A stretch of 64,000 nt of DNA, from assembly GCF_009727055.1 (NCBI RefSeq), contig NC_052360.1, forward strand, positions 65,398,881 through 65,462,880, in the 5' to 3' direction. This stretch comes from Benincasa hispida (lineage: Eukaryota; Streptophyta; Magnoliopsida; Cucurbitales; Cucurbitaceae). Position 1 is the first letter of the stretch. Every line of letters starts with the position of its first letter. Shown one piece after another: positions 10,198-22,984 of this stretch. The notes under the pieces were generated by a model. That model made no database searches, was not told the DNA's origin, and saw nothing but the letters and a program-made list of their open reading frames with translations. A program made the position numbers and the translations under genes.

Positions 10198-11042
10198 TCA
10201 TTCATACTAGTGTTTCATTTGCTAAACTATACCTATTCGTTTTACTTTTTGTTCTTTATATCGCTACGATGTAATCAAATGAATTGAATTTCATTCAAAT
10301 CGAATGACGAACGGTTTCTTAGCTCTTTCTTTTTTATTAGAGAATCTGTTTGGTTGAAGTTTACCAGAGTGGATATAATTTAAAAGTTTGGTAGAACACA
10401 ACACAACAGGTTAAGTTGAAATTAATTAAGGCAGTGGCAGAAAGAATCATCCAAACATAAGAAAATGTTAGCTTCCAACTATGGATATGAGTGAATAAAC
10501 AAACTTTCACATGGGAATACATTATTATTAAGACAAACCAAATATTAGCTTTTGGAGCCTACTTATTTTTGCAGCCAATGCATGAAGGGAATTTTTCCAT
10601 TTTTAGTATATGATGAGAGAAACACGAAAGAGAAGAGCACGAGAAAGAACGTTTAAATGTAATAGAAATCTTATTGGCTAAACTATATAACGTGTGTCCG
10701 AAGTATTCAACTAGTTTCAATTTCAAAAGATTTCATTTTGACCTGTCGACTTTAAAATTATCTGAAAGTTCATTTCTCCACCGCTCCTCGTCATAAAATA
10801 AAAAAGAATGCAAGTGACTATCATTTTTCTTCACTCTCCCTCCCTCTTACTATAAGAAAACTAAACATATTAAGATTTAAAGAATATTAAATAATAATTA
10901 CTTAAAATGAAACATTCGAAAGGGGTATGATTGAAACCAACGTTACGCTTCAGAGGCAATTTATATAATATAGTTAATCTTATTCCGAGATCAACAAGAA
11001 CAGGGAAGTCTTTGTTCACATTGAACAGTTTTATCGATTTGA
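10198..11042. other. Convergent intergenic region between DUF1191 and GDSL genes
   Basis: About 850 bp of AT-rich DNA between the 3' ends of two converging genes. No gene or clear repeat was seen. It should hold the 3' UTRs of both genes. Confidence 0.5.
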
Positions 11043-14000
11043 TCAATCTAAAGGTCGGAGATCACAGAGATTTTGAAAGGAAAAGGGAGGGTGAGAATAA
11101 GAACCATTGAGAATTGCTAAAGTAACAAGTTTGTTTGCAGCTTCAGTGGCATGAATTCCATCCCAACTTACATAGTTATATGGATCAGAGCAAGCTGTTG
11201 CTGTTAAGATTTTGTTGTTTATGTTCTTACTATTTCCACAGAAAAGTGTTGGGTCAAAATTATAGGGACCTCCACCATGGCCACAACAAGCTTTGGTACC
11301 ATATTTAAGACCTGCTGGCCATCAAATCAAAGCAAAGCCCTTTATATCAAACATACAAGCAAATGAATAGGTATATTAGTGCGTGTTTTACATGTATTTT
11401 AAAGCGCGCTTACGATAGATTAAGTGCATTTCTGGAAGTGAATTAAGATTGTTAAGTTCACTTTTGATAAGTTCAAAATCACCTCGAAACATGTTTTTGA
11501 TAACTCAATATTAATGTAATTTTCATATCATTAAAATTGGTTTCAAATGATTACAATTATGTTTCAGAGCGATTTTAAAATGACAATAGTGATTTTAACC
11601 AGTTTTGAATCTCTCATGTATGTCTTAAAACTTTTATCTATCTTTTTAATTTTTTTTTTTTAAATTTTAAATGAGCAGTAAACTTTTATTATTTTATTTT
11701 TTATTTTTTATTTTTTTTATGATCATGAGTCGTTTGAGAAATTATAAAATTGGAGGAAGTATTTAAGTAATTTTCTTTCAAAAAGAGGCTTAAATGATAA
11801 GTATTTCACTTAAATATGCTTTTTTTTTTTTGTTTTCTAAAAACACCTTGGAATGACTTAAAAGTGCTTTTTAATATATGACCAACTTTTCTATTAGCAC
11901 CTTTTCAATTTAGTGCAATCAAAGATTAAAATATTCGTTGATATCTCGACATATCCTTCGAAAATATTTATCAATATATTTATAAATTATAGGATTTGAC
12001 ATTAATATTGAGAATTAATAGATTATCTCTAATATCTTACAATTTACATAGATATCCATAAAATAAAAAATAATATATAATTCTCAATATGATTCTAAAA
12101 AATTAATAACAAATTATTATTAATCTAAATAATTTTGAAAAATTTTATGGTTTACAAAAATATGTGTCGGTGTTAATATTTAATTGATATATCATATGTG
12201 AAATTGAAATATTCACATCGAATTTTAATCTTTGAATACAACCTAACAATTTTATTACTAAAAACACTATTCAAAAGATAGAACCTAATGCATAATTAAA
12301 ATCATTTTAAAAAAAAGTGCTAAACCTTAAAAAAAAAAAAAGTGAAACCAAAAGATATGCCAAAACTTTATATATATATACACACACACCTAATCAAGAG
12401 TTGTTCTACTTGAAACCCAATAATTTAAATTAATTGAAGAGTTCAAACCAACCTAACCATATTAATACTTGGAATGGATTAGGTTTATAGATTATTTATT
12501 TTAAATTTAGAGGCTGAAAATGATAATATATCTCTATTTGGTTCCTTTCAATTTCAAGACCTACCTTCATTTTCTCAAAAAAAAAAAAAAAAAAAAAAGA
12601 AGAAGAAGAAGACCTACCTTCTAATAAATCAAATCCAGGAAATAAATCAATGTCATTACTTTATAATTATTTTTAAATATAATTTTCTTGGAAGATGTTT
12701 GAAGTTTTGAACTTCACATGTTTAGTAAATGTCTTGATTTATATAGTTTGAATTTATATAATATATTTCAAAATTTAAAATGAGATGGGTTATATAATCC
12801 TGGATTTTGTGTATACCCTATGGTTAATTTGTGGGTAACTTTGTAAAAGTAATTATTTAGCTTGGGAGGAATATTTTTTTAATAACAAATTATACATTAC
12901 TTTGAGATTACCAAACTCAACACTAAGATAATTAAAGTCTCATTTGATAACAGTCTCGTTCTTAATTTTCTGTTTTTGAACATTATATTTATTTCTTTCT
13001 ATTTTATTTCGTATGGTTTTTATTTCTCTTAGATAAAAATTTGAATTTTAGTTAAATTTTAAAAATAAAAATAAGTTTTTAAAAACTTATATGATTTATA
13101 ATTTTTCAAAATATGCATAGATTTTAAAACCACTCTTAAAATGTAAGTAATAAAACAAAGATCAAATTTATGCTTAGAAGTATTAAAAAACGTATCCAAT
13201 GAATTATTAAACATAGCCTAAATAAAATCATTCTAAAAGCAAGTTTGGTTTCACTACTTTAAACTACACAAACCTAACATACAAGCCTAGCAACTTTTAA
13301 AGTTAGAGTAAAAAAGAAAAAAAAAAAATCTAATACTCGTTTAATAACTATTTAGTCTTTTTAAATTTAAAATTTGAAATCTTTAATTTTCTATTTTTGA
13401 AATTTTTATTCCCTTTTTTTCCTCCATAATTTCTTACTAATTGTCTAAACAAATTTTTAAAAACTATATATATATATGGTAAGGGTTGTTTTTAAATATG
13501 GAAAATTGAACCAAAATATTTATAAAATATAGCAAAATATTAGAACTATCAATGATAGATGCTAATAGACACATAGACACAGATAGAAGTCTATCAGTGT
13601 CTATCATTGATAGTTCTAAAATTTTGATATACCTTATAAATATTTTTAACAGTTTTACCATTTGAAATAATTTTCCTTTAAAAAACATAGCTTGAATTAT
13701 GAAATCCTTCCTACTTGGACCGAAAAGAGTTAGATTTTTCAAAACCGCGCCCACAATTCTACTTTGCCCTAAAAAATCCATGATACGTACCATGAGAGTT
13801 GGGATGTTGGAAGAGTTGGAGCAAAACAGAGTGAGTATCGAAATAAAGGAGTGAAGCTTTAGGGAGAGCCCTTCTTGCTTGTTCCAGCTCTTTCTTAAGC
13901 ATCACATTGTAGTCTGATACAGCTTTGTTGTAAGAAATAAAGCAGCCATATTGGTCGATGTCTGAGCTTCTGTGTGGAAGCTCAACCAAAAGGGCAGGGT

Positions 14001-17000
14001 AACACCCCACCGGAGCCATATTCATCACTACAAATGTTCTTCCTCCCAACTTGTATACCTCCTAAATTACAAAACTGACAAACTTAAGTATTAATTGTTT
14101 TTATTCATTTCATAATACCATCGATTGGTAATTTAACATGATATTAGAACTGTTACAAAATCAACAATTAAAGAACACAAAAAGGAACGTAGAGGTAGAG
14201 AAGATCGACACACAGATATACGTGATTCACTAATAGTGTGTTAGTTACGTCCACGAGTAGAGGGAGAACAGTATTATTAGAGAGAATTTTTTTAGAAAAT
14301 TACATTAAAACAACACCTCTAGGGTTAGAGAGTTTATATAGCGCACTACTCTAAACCCTAGGGTCATAATTGTTAATAACTACAAATAAATAAATATGCT
14401 GAATACAAATTTTGAATAGGTTTCTGAATTTTGAATAGGAAAGTCTAAATTAGACTTTCCTAAATTACTTTTCTATTATTTCAAATTTAGTTAATCTTTA
14501 AAAATTTGGTTTAAAATCTAAAGAATTGATAATAAATTACCAGCATAATTTTCATAAGTGCATGAGAAAAAAAAGGATACTGACCTTGATGGTATCAACA
14601 ATTTGGGAAACAACTTGAGGAAGATACTGCTTAACCCCTTCTATTCCAATAGCTTTTAAGTTGGAGGTGAAATCATTTTGACCAATGTAAAATGTATACA
14701 AAGCTTTTCCAAAGATGTTGGGTGGAGGAAGTTGAGTCCATCCTTAAATGAGCAACACAAACATTATCATATGTATATATTAGGATATAATAATAATAAA
14801 ACTATAGATTTCATTAATTCTTTCAAAACGAAGTTTGTTTTTCAGTTTTAGAAAAATTAAAAAAAAAAAAAAAAAGCTTCTCTCTTTAAATTCACGATTT
14901 AATAGACATAACCATCAACCAAAGTTGAGGAACTAATTAATAACTTAACAAAGTATATATTAGAATGAGAAGAAATTAATAAAAGAGAAAAAAAGAAATG
15001 ATGATTACCTTTTGGATGAGAAGAAGAAGAATGGTATTCATCGACTCTAAACTTGAATTCCTTCATTTGATTGAGCTGAATGGCCAAAGAAAAGGGGCTA
15101 ATTCCAGTGACAAATAAGGAAGTGTTTGGCAACAACACTGTTGAAGCTAATGTTGCGAAGTTTGCTCCATGTTTGAAATCTGAACCTATTGATTTCAGAT
15201 ATGGGCTTATAAATGGAAGTCCAAGTGACTTAGCTGCACCCAAAGTTAACGACTCAAATATGTTAGGAGTTGAAGAAATTTATTTTAATTGGAAAAAACA
15301 TGTGTTATGAAATCGACAAATAAATAAAGCGAGAAAACATAAACAATAAATATTAATATAGAAATTTACGTGCTTCACTAACAATATTGTGTTAGCTACA
15401 TTTACGGGTAAAAGGAGAGATCAGATTGCAAAGATGCAATAGGGTTAAGGGTTTATATTTAACTACTGTTCATGAGATTGTGTTTATGTAGATTTGATGC
15501 AAATGTGATTCGATCTCTAGTATTTGATCCTTTAATTTTCTCTCACCTAAATGCGTAAACTTGATTTAAGAAAGCGAAACACGTGATGTTCTTTAAGTTA
15601 AAGTCTTGGAAGAATATTTGTATATGAGTGTTTAGTTTTAGGAGTTAGGGAGTCTTCTAATTGTTGATGTGGAGTGAAAATTTTTTGAACCCTCAAATGA
15701 AATAGAACTCTTTTATTCGTAGAATTTTCAAGTGTACTTTATGGATTTGGGCTTAGTTGGTTCATGAATCTAACCTTGAACCCAACTATTTGGATCTTGG
15801 GCCTTAGTTGATATTTGAGCCCGATTAAACATATTTTTGGTTCAACGGTCATAATATAAAGATATTAATATTAAATTAGGTAAAATTATTTTATTTGATC
15901 CAACGGTCACAATATAAAGATATGACATTATCGAAATTTGCCAATTTATTTCTTTAATTTTAATTTTGGACACATGTCAATTTTTAATTAGTCCCAAATT
16001 TGATAATTTGTAATTTCGTCATTTATTTGACAAATGACATGACAATCTATGATTGATCCAAAATTTCTGATTTAACAATGACAACTCTAAACTCTAGGTC
16101 CAAAATCATAAGTAACGCATAGAAAAAAAATACAAATTAAGTTTGGGGGCATTGGTCATTCAAAGTACCAGATAACAAACTCATAGCATTTCAACATGCT
16201 ATAATAACAATAACAAATAAAAACTATACGTACAATTCAAATATATAAAGTATGTTAAACTATAAATATATTATCGAATTTTTAAAGAGATATTTTATTA
16301 AGAGGCACTTTTATAAAACTTTGAAATCACATTTTTGAAAAGGTTAAAGTTAATTAAATAGCCACAAATCTAAAAATTTGAGGATATGATTATATATATA
16401 TATAGAACTACAAAAAGTGAGATCATATGGAGATTTATATAGTATATATGGCAGTTGACAAGAAATATAATTCTTTTTTTCTAAAAAATATAAGTATGGT
16501 ATTTCCATATTTCCATCATAAATACATTACGATTAGCATGATTGAATAATTTTCATTATCTGTTTGTATAACTTATGGTATATGAGAGAGAGAGAGATGA
16601 AAAATGTGAAAAGGGCAGTGAAGTAGGACCAGATAAGGTCTCAAAAGTTCCTCATTGGCCATTTCAATTTGTTGGTCAAATTGGTGCAATTCCTTTTTAG
16701 CTCATATATACTTTATGTGGAAGGATGTGCTTGGAAATATGTTCAAAAGCATCTTCAAGGAAAAATAAAAAACACTACTATTTTTTTTTCTGTAATAGAA
16801 AAAAGAAAAAATATAAATTAAACAAATGTCAAAATTATCATTTTTAGTGTCTGTAATTTGCAAATATGATCTCTAAAAACCTTCATAGCAAGCATATAGC
16901 ATCAATATAAAGGCATTTTAAGAGAACAAGTTTTTATTTGAAAATTTTATCAACATTTGATAAGTGAGTGAGAGTTTTTTTAACCTCTAGAGTTGGTTGA

Positions 17001-17832
17001 AAAATATGCTTTATATTCAATATTCATGTTTAAAAAAAAGTGCACAAATCTTCTTATTTTTGACCTTTCGTGTTTATTGGTTTCTCTACTATATTCTCTC
17101 TCATTTGCAATAGATCCCAATAGATACTATCTGTGGTTAAACCCTAAAATTTTGTAGAGGACGGTGATATTTTACTATTATTTATAGATATTTTCAACAA
17201 TTTTGTCATTTAAAATAATTTCTTTAATAATAATAATAAATGAATGAAGGAATGTTTCACTTGTTAAATAAATGTCTAACAAATATTCAAATGCAAAATC
17301 AAATCTAGTCTTGATCTAATTAAATAACTAATAGAAAATTAACTAAATAAGAAAGGTAAATTTTGAGGAATATATAGAAGTTAGTAAGAATTGTAGAACT
17401 GATCACCTGGTCTGAAATTATTTATAATAAAAGGTTCGCATAACATACCTCTTTTAAAAACTATCTAAATTCACTTAGCTATATGTGGATTTGAGTATAT
17501 AGTTTTGATCAAATAACTTATAAATCTACCAAATTTCATTAGGAAAATGGGAAAATGGAAGAAGATTATATATTACCTAAGAAATCGAGAATAAGCCTTC
17601 CGTCGGTGGCGCGGCCGGTGGGTTTCTTGAAGAAGGTCATGCCGTTAGGTCCATGCTGCGCCGGAAACACCGCCCAGAACCCGCCGGTGTCGGAATTGGA
17701 GTCTCCGAAGTTGAAGATGGCTTTGAATTCGCATTTCGAATGGGCCGCCGCCGCCGCCGACGCGACGGCTAGTAAAACAAGGACAAAAATCTTGAGGAAT
17801 GGAGGTGAAGATTGCAGCAAAAGGAGAGTCAT
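11043..17832 (-). CDS. GDSL esterase/lipase, five exons (392 aa)
   Basis: Exons on the minus strand: 17,832-17,577; 15,233-15,009; 14,742-14,585; 14,061-13,791; 11,311-11,043. All four introns are GT-AG, and the exons total 1,179 nt, exactly 392 codons plus TGA. It encodes a plant SGNH/GDSL hydrolase with a signal peptide (hydrophobic to ~30), so probably secreted or apoplastic, acting on ester bonds of an unknown substrate. Block I is 'FNFGDSNSDTGG' (catalytic Ser45), block II 'HGANFAT' (Gly108), block III 'YIGQND' (Gly181, Asn183), and block V 'SWDGIHATEAAN' (Asp354, His357). 'KACCGHGGGPYNF' and the closing 'NLCDL' are also typical. Length equals the family norm. Introns 1 and 4 are large (2.34 and 2.48 kb) through repeat insertion. 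It most resembles the At4g01130-type enzymes from memory. No disabling change was seen. Confidence 0.94.
11312..13790 (-). other. Intron 4 of the GDSL lipase gene (2.48 kb)
   Basis: GT donor at 13,790-13,789 and AG acceptor at 11,313-11,312 ('ccagcag'). The intron is AT-rich. It contains an A-run followed by GAA repeats (12,577-12,612) and a foldback MITE (13,488-13,676). No gene was seen inside it. Confidence 0.85.
13488..13676. repeat. Foldback MITE inside GDSL intron 4
   Basis: A clear hairpin: 'agaactatcaatgatagat' pairs with 'ctatcattgatagttct'. Outer arms 'ttataaaatatagcaaaat' and 'attttgatataccttataa' are partly complementary. Same family as 7,897-8,045. Confidence 0.75.
14100..14400 (-). 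repeat. LTR- or TRIM-like fragment in GDSL intron 3
   Basis: On the minus strand there is a TATATAAAC promoter-like box (~14,340), then 'ctctacTCGTGGACGTAACT' and 'agtgaatcacgtatatct'. This arrangement is shared in diverged form with 15,300-15,480 and with the copia LTR at 20,020-20,642. It looks like the R-U5 part of an LTR. Confidence 0.45.
15300..15480 (-). repeat. LTR- or TRIM-like fragment in GDSL intron 1
   Basis: It shares with the intron 3 fragment a minus-strand 'tataaaccctt' box, 'taaatgtagctaacac' and 'ttagtgaagcacgtaaat', in the same order and spacing. Confidence 0.4.
17100..17222. repeat. MITE-like fragment in GDSL intron 1
   Basis: 'caatagatactatctg', 'ctaaaattttgtagagg', 'tttatagatattttcaac' and 'catttaaaataattt' recall one side of the foldback family at 13,488-13,676. 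Symmetry is poor. Confidence 0.4.
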
Positions 17833-18365
17833 GGTTTGGGTGTAGCAGTAAAATATAATATGGAGAAGAATTTGCGGAGCGGAGGGGACTGTGATTGGAG
17901 AAATTTGGGTCTCAATCGCTAATGGCTTTAATCTTTGGACTCGTGTGTTTAAGGCCGAGGGTCCATCTTTTCGGTCATCTAAAACTCTGGTTTAATGTGA
18001 TGGAGTAATAATTTAAGGGAAATTGTAATGGGTGATAAAATAGATTATTTGGATTTTTTTTTTTTTTAATTTTACAAATACAGCAAAATACTTCCATTCT
18101 GATTTTAATTTCTCTGGTATTCCCGTTTTACCCTTTTTAATAAATCTAAAGTGGGATCCCTATTTTTTCTGATGTATCATTGATTAATGTGGTATACTTC
18201 ATTATCAATGATATATCAGTTAATAAACATTCAAGTGTACCGGTAGTATATCTAAATATTAACATTCAATTGATAACTTCTTTTTAAGTAAAATATGTGT
18301 GTTCTATTTTATAAGTATAATATTTCAAATGTATCCGTTGTATATTAGATATAAAATATGAGTGT
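17833..18365. other. Upstream region of the GDSL lipase gene
   Basis: 5' leader and proximal promoter of the minus-strand lipase gene, then AT-rich DNA. No confident TATA box was chosen, because AT-rich runs are too frequent. Confidence 0.4.
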
Positions 18366-18990
18366 AGGAGCGCAACAAAAAACTGAAAAATCAAAAAAAC
18401 CAAACCAATCCAAATCGATCCAATGGTTTGGTTTGATTTTTTTGTATAGAATTGGACATCTTGATTTATATTTAGAGAAAACCAAAAAGTAGTGGTTCAG
18501 ATCGGTTTTTTATTAGAAAACTATCAAAACCAAACCCATCCAATGGTAAATATATACCCTTAAAAATAAACTATCTTTTAGTATTTTAATTATCATGGTG
18601 TATGTATATTTGTTATTTGGAAAAAAACCAATTATTATGGAGCCGATATGTTTTTATTTTTTTATTTTTTTATTTAGAAAAATGCCAAGAAATAAAAATG
18701 TTAAATTTCAATTTATGAAAAAGAAATAGACCCAATTTTAATTTTAAATTAGCAAAAAGGACCAATTCAAGACAAAGTGGAAATAAAAATAAAAATTGGA
18801 AAAAAAAAAGAAGAAAAAGTCAAAAATCGAGAACCAAACCAAGAATAAACCGATCCAAATAAAATCAATCTAATGGTTTTGTTCTTTATTGGACATTGTG
18901 GACATTGATCTTTATCTCTTCTTTGTAAAATCAATTGGTTTGGTTCGGTTCTTGGTTGACCTCAAAACCGACAAAAACCGAACTGACTAT
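18366..18990. repeat. AACCAAACC / GGTTTGGTT-rich inverted repeat
   Basis: The left end has 'aaaccaaaccaatcc' beside 'ccaatggtttggtttg'. The right end has 'gaaccaaaccaagaataaac' and 'ttggtttggttcggttctt'. The two ends resemble each other in inverted orientation around a ~350-bp AT-rich centre. Probably a non-autonomous element; family not determined. Confidence 0.45.
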
Positions 18991-20019
18991 CACTCTTACA
19001 TGAGTGTATCAGATAACTCTCCTAAATTTTTTCACTCTCAAAGCATAGCAGAATCCTCGAAGTCATTTTTATTCAAATACACCTATTCTTTTTTAAAAAA
19101 GGAAACAAGTCTCTCCATTGATGTAAGATACAAATAGTTCCTCCTCCGATTGTAAGATAAACAAATAGTATATGTAGAGAATTATGTTCATACACGCCAT
19201 AACTAATTGAAGAATTGCACATCTAGCAACTATAGTAACACATATAATTAGATGCAAAATATTAAGGAACAAACAAACCACAACGCTACTAAAACACCTT
19301 TGACTGAGGGACCTCGTTGATAAAAATTTGCAATTAGTAAACAAGAAACATAAAAAATTTCACCATGAAACATGCAAGAATATCAAAGATTAAGTTGTGA
19401 AGTAAATATGGTAGCTTAAGTCCTACCGAGTTAAAGCACAGGAAAAGAAAACAATAATTGCATTCACATTATAACATCGAATTAATGGTCGTAAAGAGAT
19501 CTTGAAAATGAAAAAAATATGCATATATAATTGTGATATAAACAATGAACAATGAACATCTAACATTAATATCTCAGTAAAGCATAAATTTAAGATATAA
19601 AATAATATTATAGAATCTAGAAATGGGTTAAAATTGAAAAAAAGTATTTTACTGATAAAAAAAACATTACATAACAGAGTATGCAACATTCTGATGTGGT
19701 CAACATACCAAACATTTTGATCTAGAAGTTATTTACAAATACCAAACCATTTTGATCTGGACAGGATACTAAATCTGGTAAATGATAACATAATCTATGA
19801 AAGAAACACATTTAGAGATAAATCTACACTGCTTGTGGATAAACCAAAATTTAACTATAAATGATACCCCAAAGAAGCAGTAATGCGTACAACACTTAAA
19901 ATCTACAAAGTTATTTTTTTTCTTTTTTTTTTTTTTATAATTATTTTATAATTATTTTAATTTTTAATTTATGCATCAAAAGAAGTATACTTATTCAATA
20001 GAGTTCGCAAAGCTACTAT
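18991..20019. other. AT-rich intergenic DNA
   Basis: No recognised protein or repeat. Open frames here have no family features. T- and A-rich runs occur near 19,915-19,970. Confidence 0.5.
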
Positions 20020-20642
20020 TGGGTTAACCACTCTTCACTAGGCCCACATATTCAAGATCAACACCGGAATGATGAAGAAAAAGGCTAAGAAATATTTTAC
20101 CAAATCCTCGATGATCGATACTCGACGCTCGATATCTTCCTACTCGATGCTCGATGAGAAATCTCTTCTTTGTCTGACAAGCCTCGATGACAACTGAACT
20201 GATACTCGATCTTACTCGATGATTCTTGATCAATACTCGGTACAACTCGAAGGTGAAAACGATCAACTTAAAGCTACTTGATAGCGAGAATCGATGCACG
20301 ATTCAACTCGATACTCTACTATTCGATACGATTTGAAACGAAGCTATATTGCGTGCGATTTACAGAGAGATTGAAGACGAATGAACAATAAAGATAAAGG
20401 CAAGAAGATGAAACACAGAGGTTTACGTGGTTCGACAAGATTGCCTATATCTACAGGAAGATTCAAGTTCTTTACTATTTGAAGATTACGAACAACTTTT
20501 GTTGTTTACAGAAAACTAGGAAATTATGATAACTCTCTTTGTTTTTGTTTTACTGATCAAGGGTATTTATAAAGCATACCAGCTGGCCGTTACATCACAA
20601 AGTTAGTTATAAACAAATAAAAGCTGAGGAATTTGAGTCACA
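20020..20642 (-). repeat. Probable 3' LTR of the Ty1/copia element
   Basis: It lies immediately downstream, on the minus strand, of the copia RNase H end. A purine-rich tract (complement of 20,643-20,665) precedes a TG start at 20,642. A TATAAATA box is on the minus strand at 20,581-20,574. The segment 20,100-20,340 is rich in ACTCGAT/GCTCGAT motifs. The left boundary (TG at 20,020) is a guess; no target duplication could be tested. Confidence 0.5.
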
Positions 20643-21055
20643 GCTTCTTCAAATTCTCCATCTTGACTCTAATGCCTTGCAATCTTCTGATCTTCCTGAT
20701 TCTGATTGTTCTATCTATCCTGTGTCTGGAAGCTCGAAACCAACCTGTTCTAGACACTTAACCAATTTAAGCTTTGAAATAGGTTTTGTTAACATGTTAG
20801 CTACATTGTCTGAAGTATGAACCTTTAGAATTTCTATCTCCACTATCTCAATTTTATCTCTAACGAAATGATACTTGATATCAATGTGCTTTGTTCTAGT
20901 GTGGTATTGTGGATTTCGGGACAAATTTGATTGTCAAATTAGAGTTTCACCACTGTTTGTTCTATTCCAAAGTCTATTAGCAATCCCTTAAGTCACAAAG
21001 CCACTTTGATTGCTTATGTTAAAACTATATATTCAGCTTCTGTTGTAGATAAGGC
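20643..21055 (-). pseudogene. Ty1/copia pol, C-terminal RNase H fragment
   Basis: Minus-strand frames give 'LSTTEAEYIVLT', then after damage 'HTRTKHIDIKYHFVRDKIEI' and 'VHTSDNVANMLTKP', the standard end of copia RNase H. The upstream half is separated by the LTR insertion at 21,056-22,984; joining 22,990 to 21,055 restores the expected order ('LISWKAILQPIVA' then 'LSTTEAEY'). Stops are present, so it is non-functional. Confidence 0.85.
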
Positions 21056-22984
21056 TGTAACGCTAGAATATGTCTCTTACTTACAGTTGCGAACAAATAT
21101 GAATATGGATGAATGAACGACAAGCTCATGTTTCCATAAACTTGATGACGTAATGATAGAAATGGAATGTGGATGCTGTGTTATGCATTACTATTTCTAA
21201 ATATGCGTTGTTAACTATATGCTTGTAGTATGCCATGGAGTAATGTGTTGTCACAAGTTTCCTTGCACTGAAACCAAGTATAATTCCAACGTAAGTTTCT
21301 CGGAGTAATCCGAGGTCGAACACAGAGATTGTTTTCATTAATGTGTTACATTCATGATATATGTGACCAGTTTTTATAATTAATAAAGATTGTGTGTTTG
21401 TACAGGAAAGCAAATTGCGGTAAAGTAAAACTGTGCAGATAAACTAAAGTTGCGTTAATAAAATAAATTGCGATGAAAATAAACCTAAGCTAATGTGATA
21501 CAAGATACAAGATACATGATATACATGATGCTGAGTTCGAGACTGACTGTGAAGTTTATACAAAGGATCGTGGTATACGATGGCAAGTCTTTATGGATGA
21601 ATCAAAAGGAGAAAGAATAATTAGTATAAATGTCACAAGTTTGTTAATTGCATTAAAGATGTAACTAAGGTTCTGCTTTCCTTTGGCGTACACCTCTCGG
21701 TGATCGGCCGCATTCCTATATATCTATGGTGAAACAGGGATGAACATGATGAACGCAAGGTTGCTTCCATCTTTGGAAGTACTTCTCGCTTTAGTTAATG
21801 CATTCTTCCAACCCTCTCTCGATAGGCGGAATAACATCTTCACTTCTGCTCTCACAGGTAAAGATGTCGTTTAGCATGCCTTAGCTAAACATAATTATTT
21901 CCTTAACCCAATTAATTTACTTGCTTAATTCTTGCTAATTACCCATGGGATTAAGAAAACGTCATGGAGAAAATGAATTATGGGTGAACGGAAATCGACA
22001 GAGAAATGATAATGGAAATGATCATAACATTCAATACTAAGATTAAGCATCTGATACATGGTGTGAATGATAGACATTAAGAAGGTGAGTACAAATGATG
22101 ATAAAGAGAAAGAAACAAATATAGAAGAGTCTCAACGTCTTGACACAGATCTGGACGGTGGTTTTGCTTGCTGGCGTGTGGAATGGATGAAGAGAAGAGC
22201 TTCCCTCTCAGGCTTGCTCATCTGGTAGAAGTGACCTTCGTATAGAGCTTCGACGGCGGGGATCAGAAGGATTCTTTGCCCGGAGACTCACCTCTCGGCT
22301 TTGTCTTAATTCTTCCCGGATTTACTCTGATTAGTCGCTCAACCAGTCTCTCTCTCAGATCAGTATATACACTTTTCTATGTATTCAAGCACCTTGTATA
22401 TCCTTTCAATGGAATTGCCGGAGCTATTTATAGGCTCAGCTTTGATTCTCTGCCTTGTGGTCCCCACTTTATTGTTAAGGCAGTTCCGGAAATGGTGGAG
22501 TGAATATTCCTTCTGTTACACAATCAATCCCGTCAGAAATGCACAACGGTCAGCTGTACATGCGTCAGAATCCTCCACAATTGCGTTACTCTTCACATCT
22601 TCGATCGTTTACCCGCATGTGGTGTTGTTTTTGATTACCACATGCGGTTGAGATTGCATTGATCGCTTAGCTCTTGATCGATTGTCGCATGCGCCGTCAT
22701 TGCGTTGATCGTCTATTCATTTCTGAATAATGGGCGCAATGCGACGGAGATGCGTTGTTCAGTTTATCTTGAGCCATGAATGCATGCGGTGACTTGATTT
22801 CCTGTAAAACAGACTTGAAATATTCTTTTCTACCATCACAATGATGTCAGTGGGCGTATTGACGACAATTTATAATTCTCGCATTTCTTAGTTAATTTCT
22901 ATAAAATTGACGCAACTTTCCTTTCTTTTGGACGCAATATCTTAATAAAACAATATAAATAACTTGTATTTCTGCAAGTTATCA
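21056..22984 (-). mobile_element. Solo LTR (gypsy family 2) inserted in copia RNase H, with perfect TSD
   Basis: 1,929 bp, starting TG (TGTAACGC...) and ending CA (...GTTATCA) on the plus strand. It is flanked by identical 5-bp AAGGC at 21,051-21,055 and 22,985-22,989. No internal coding DNA, primer site or second LTR is present, so it is a solo LTR left by recombination. It aligns along its length with 39,126-41,022. A TATAAATA promoter box is on the minus strand at 22,432-22,425. It interrupts copia RNase H exactly where the protein would otherwise be continuous. Confidence 0.88.

Larger units (their letters stand above)
15234..17576 (-). other. Intron 1 of the GDSL lipase gene (2.34 kb)
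   Basis: GT donor at 17,576-17,575 after '...GATTTCTTAG' and AG acceptor at 15,235-15,234 ('gggtgcag'). The intron contains an LTR-like fragment (15,300-15,480) and a MITE-like copy (17,100-17,222). It is otherwise AT-rich with no gene seen. Confidence 0.85.

Noticed and set aside
15080..15310. Plus-strand 76-codon frame
   Set aside because: Antisense of GDSL exon 2.
17555..17845. Plus-strand 96-codon frame
   Set aside because: Antisense shadow of GDSL lipase exon 1.
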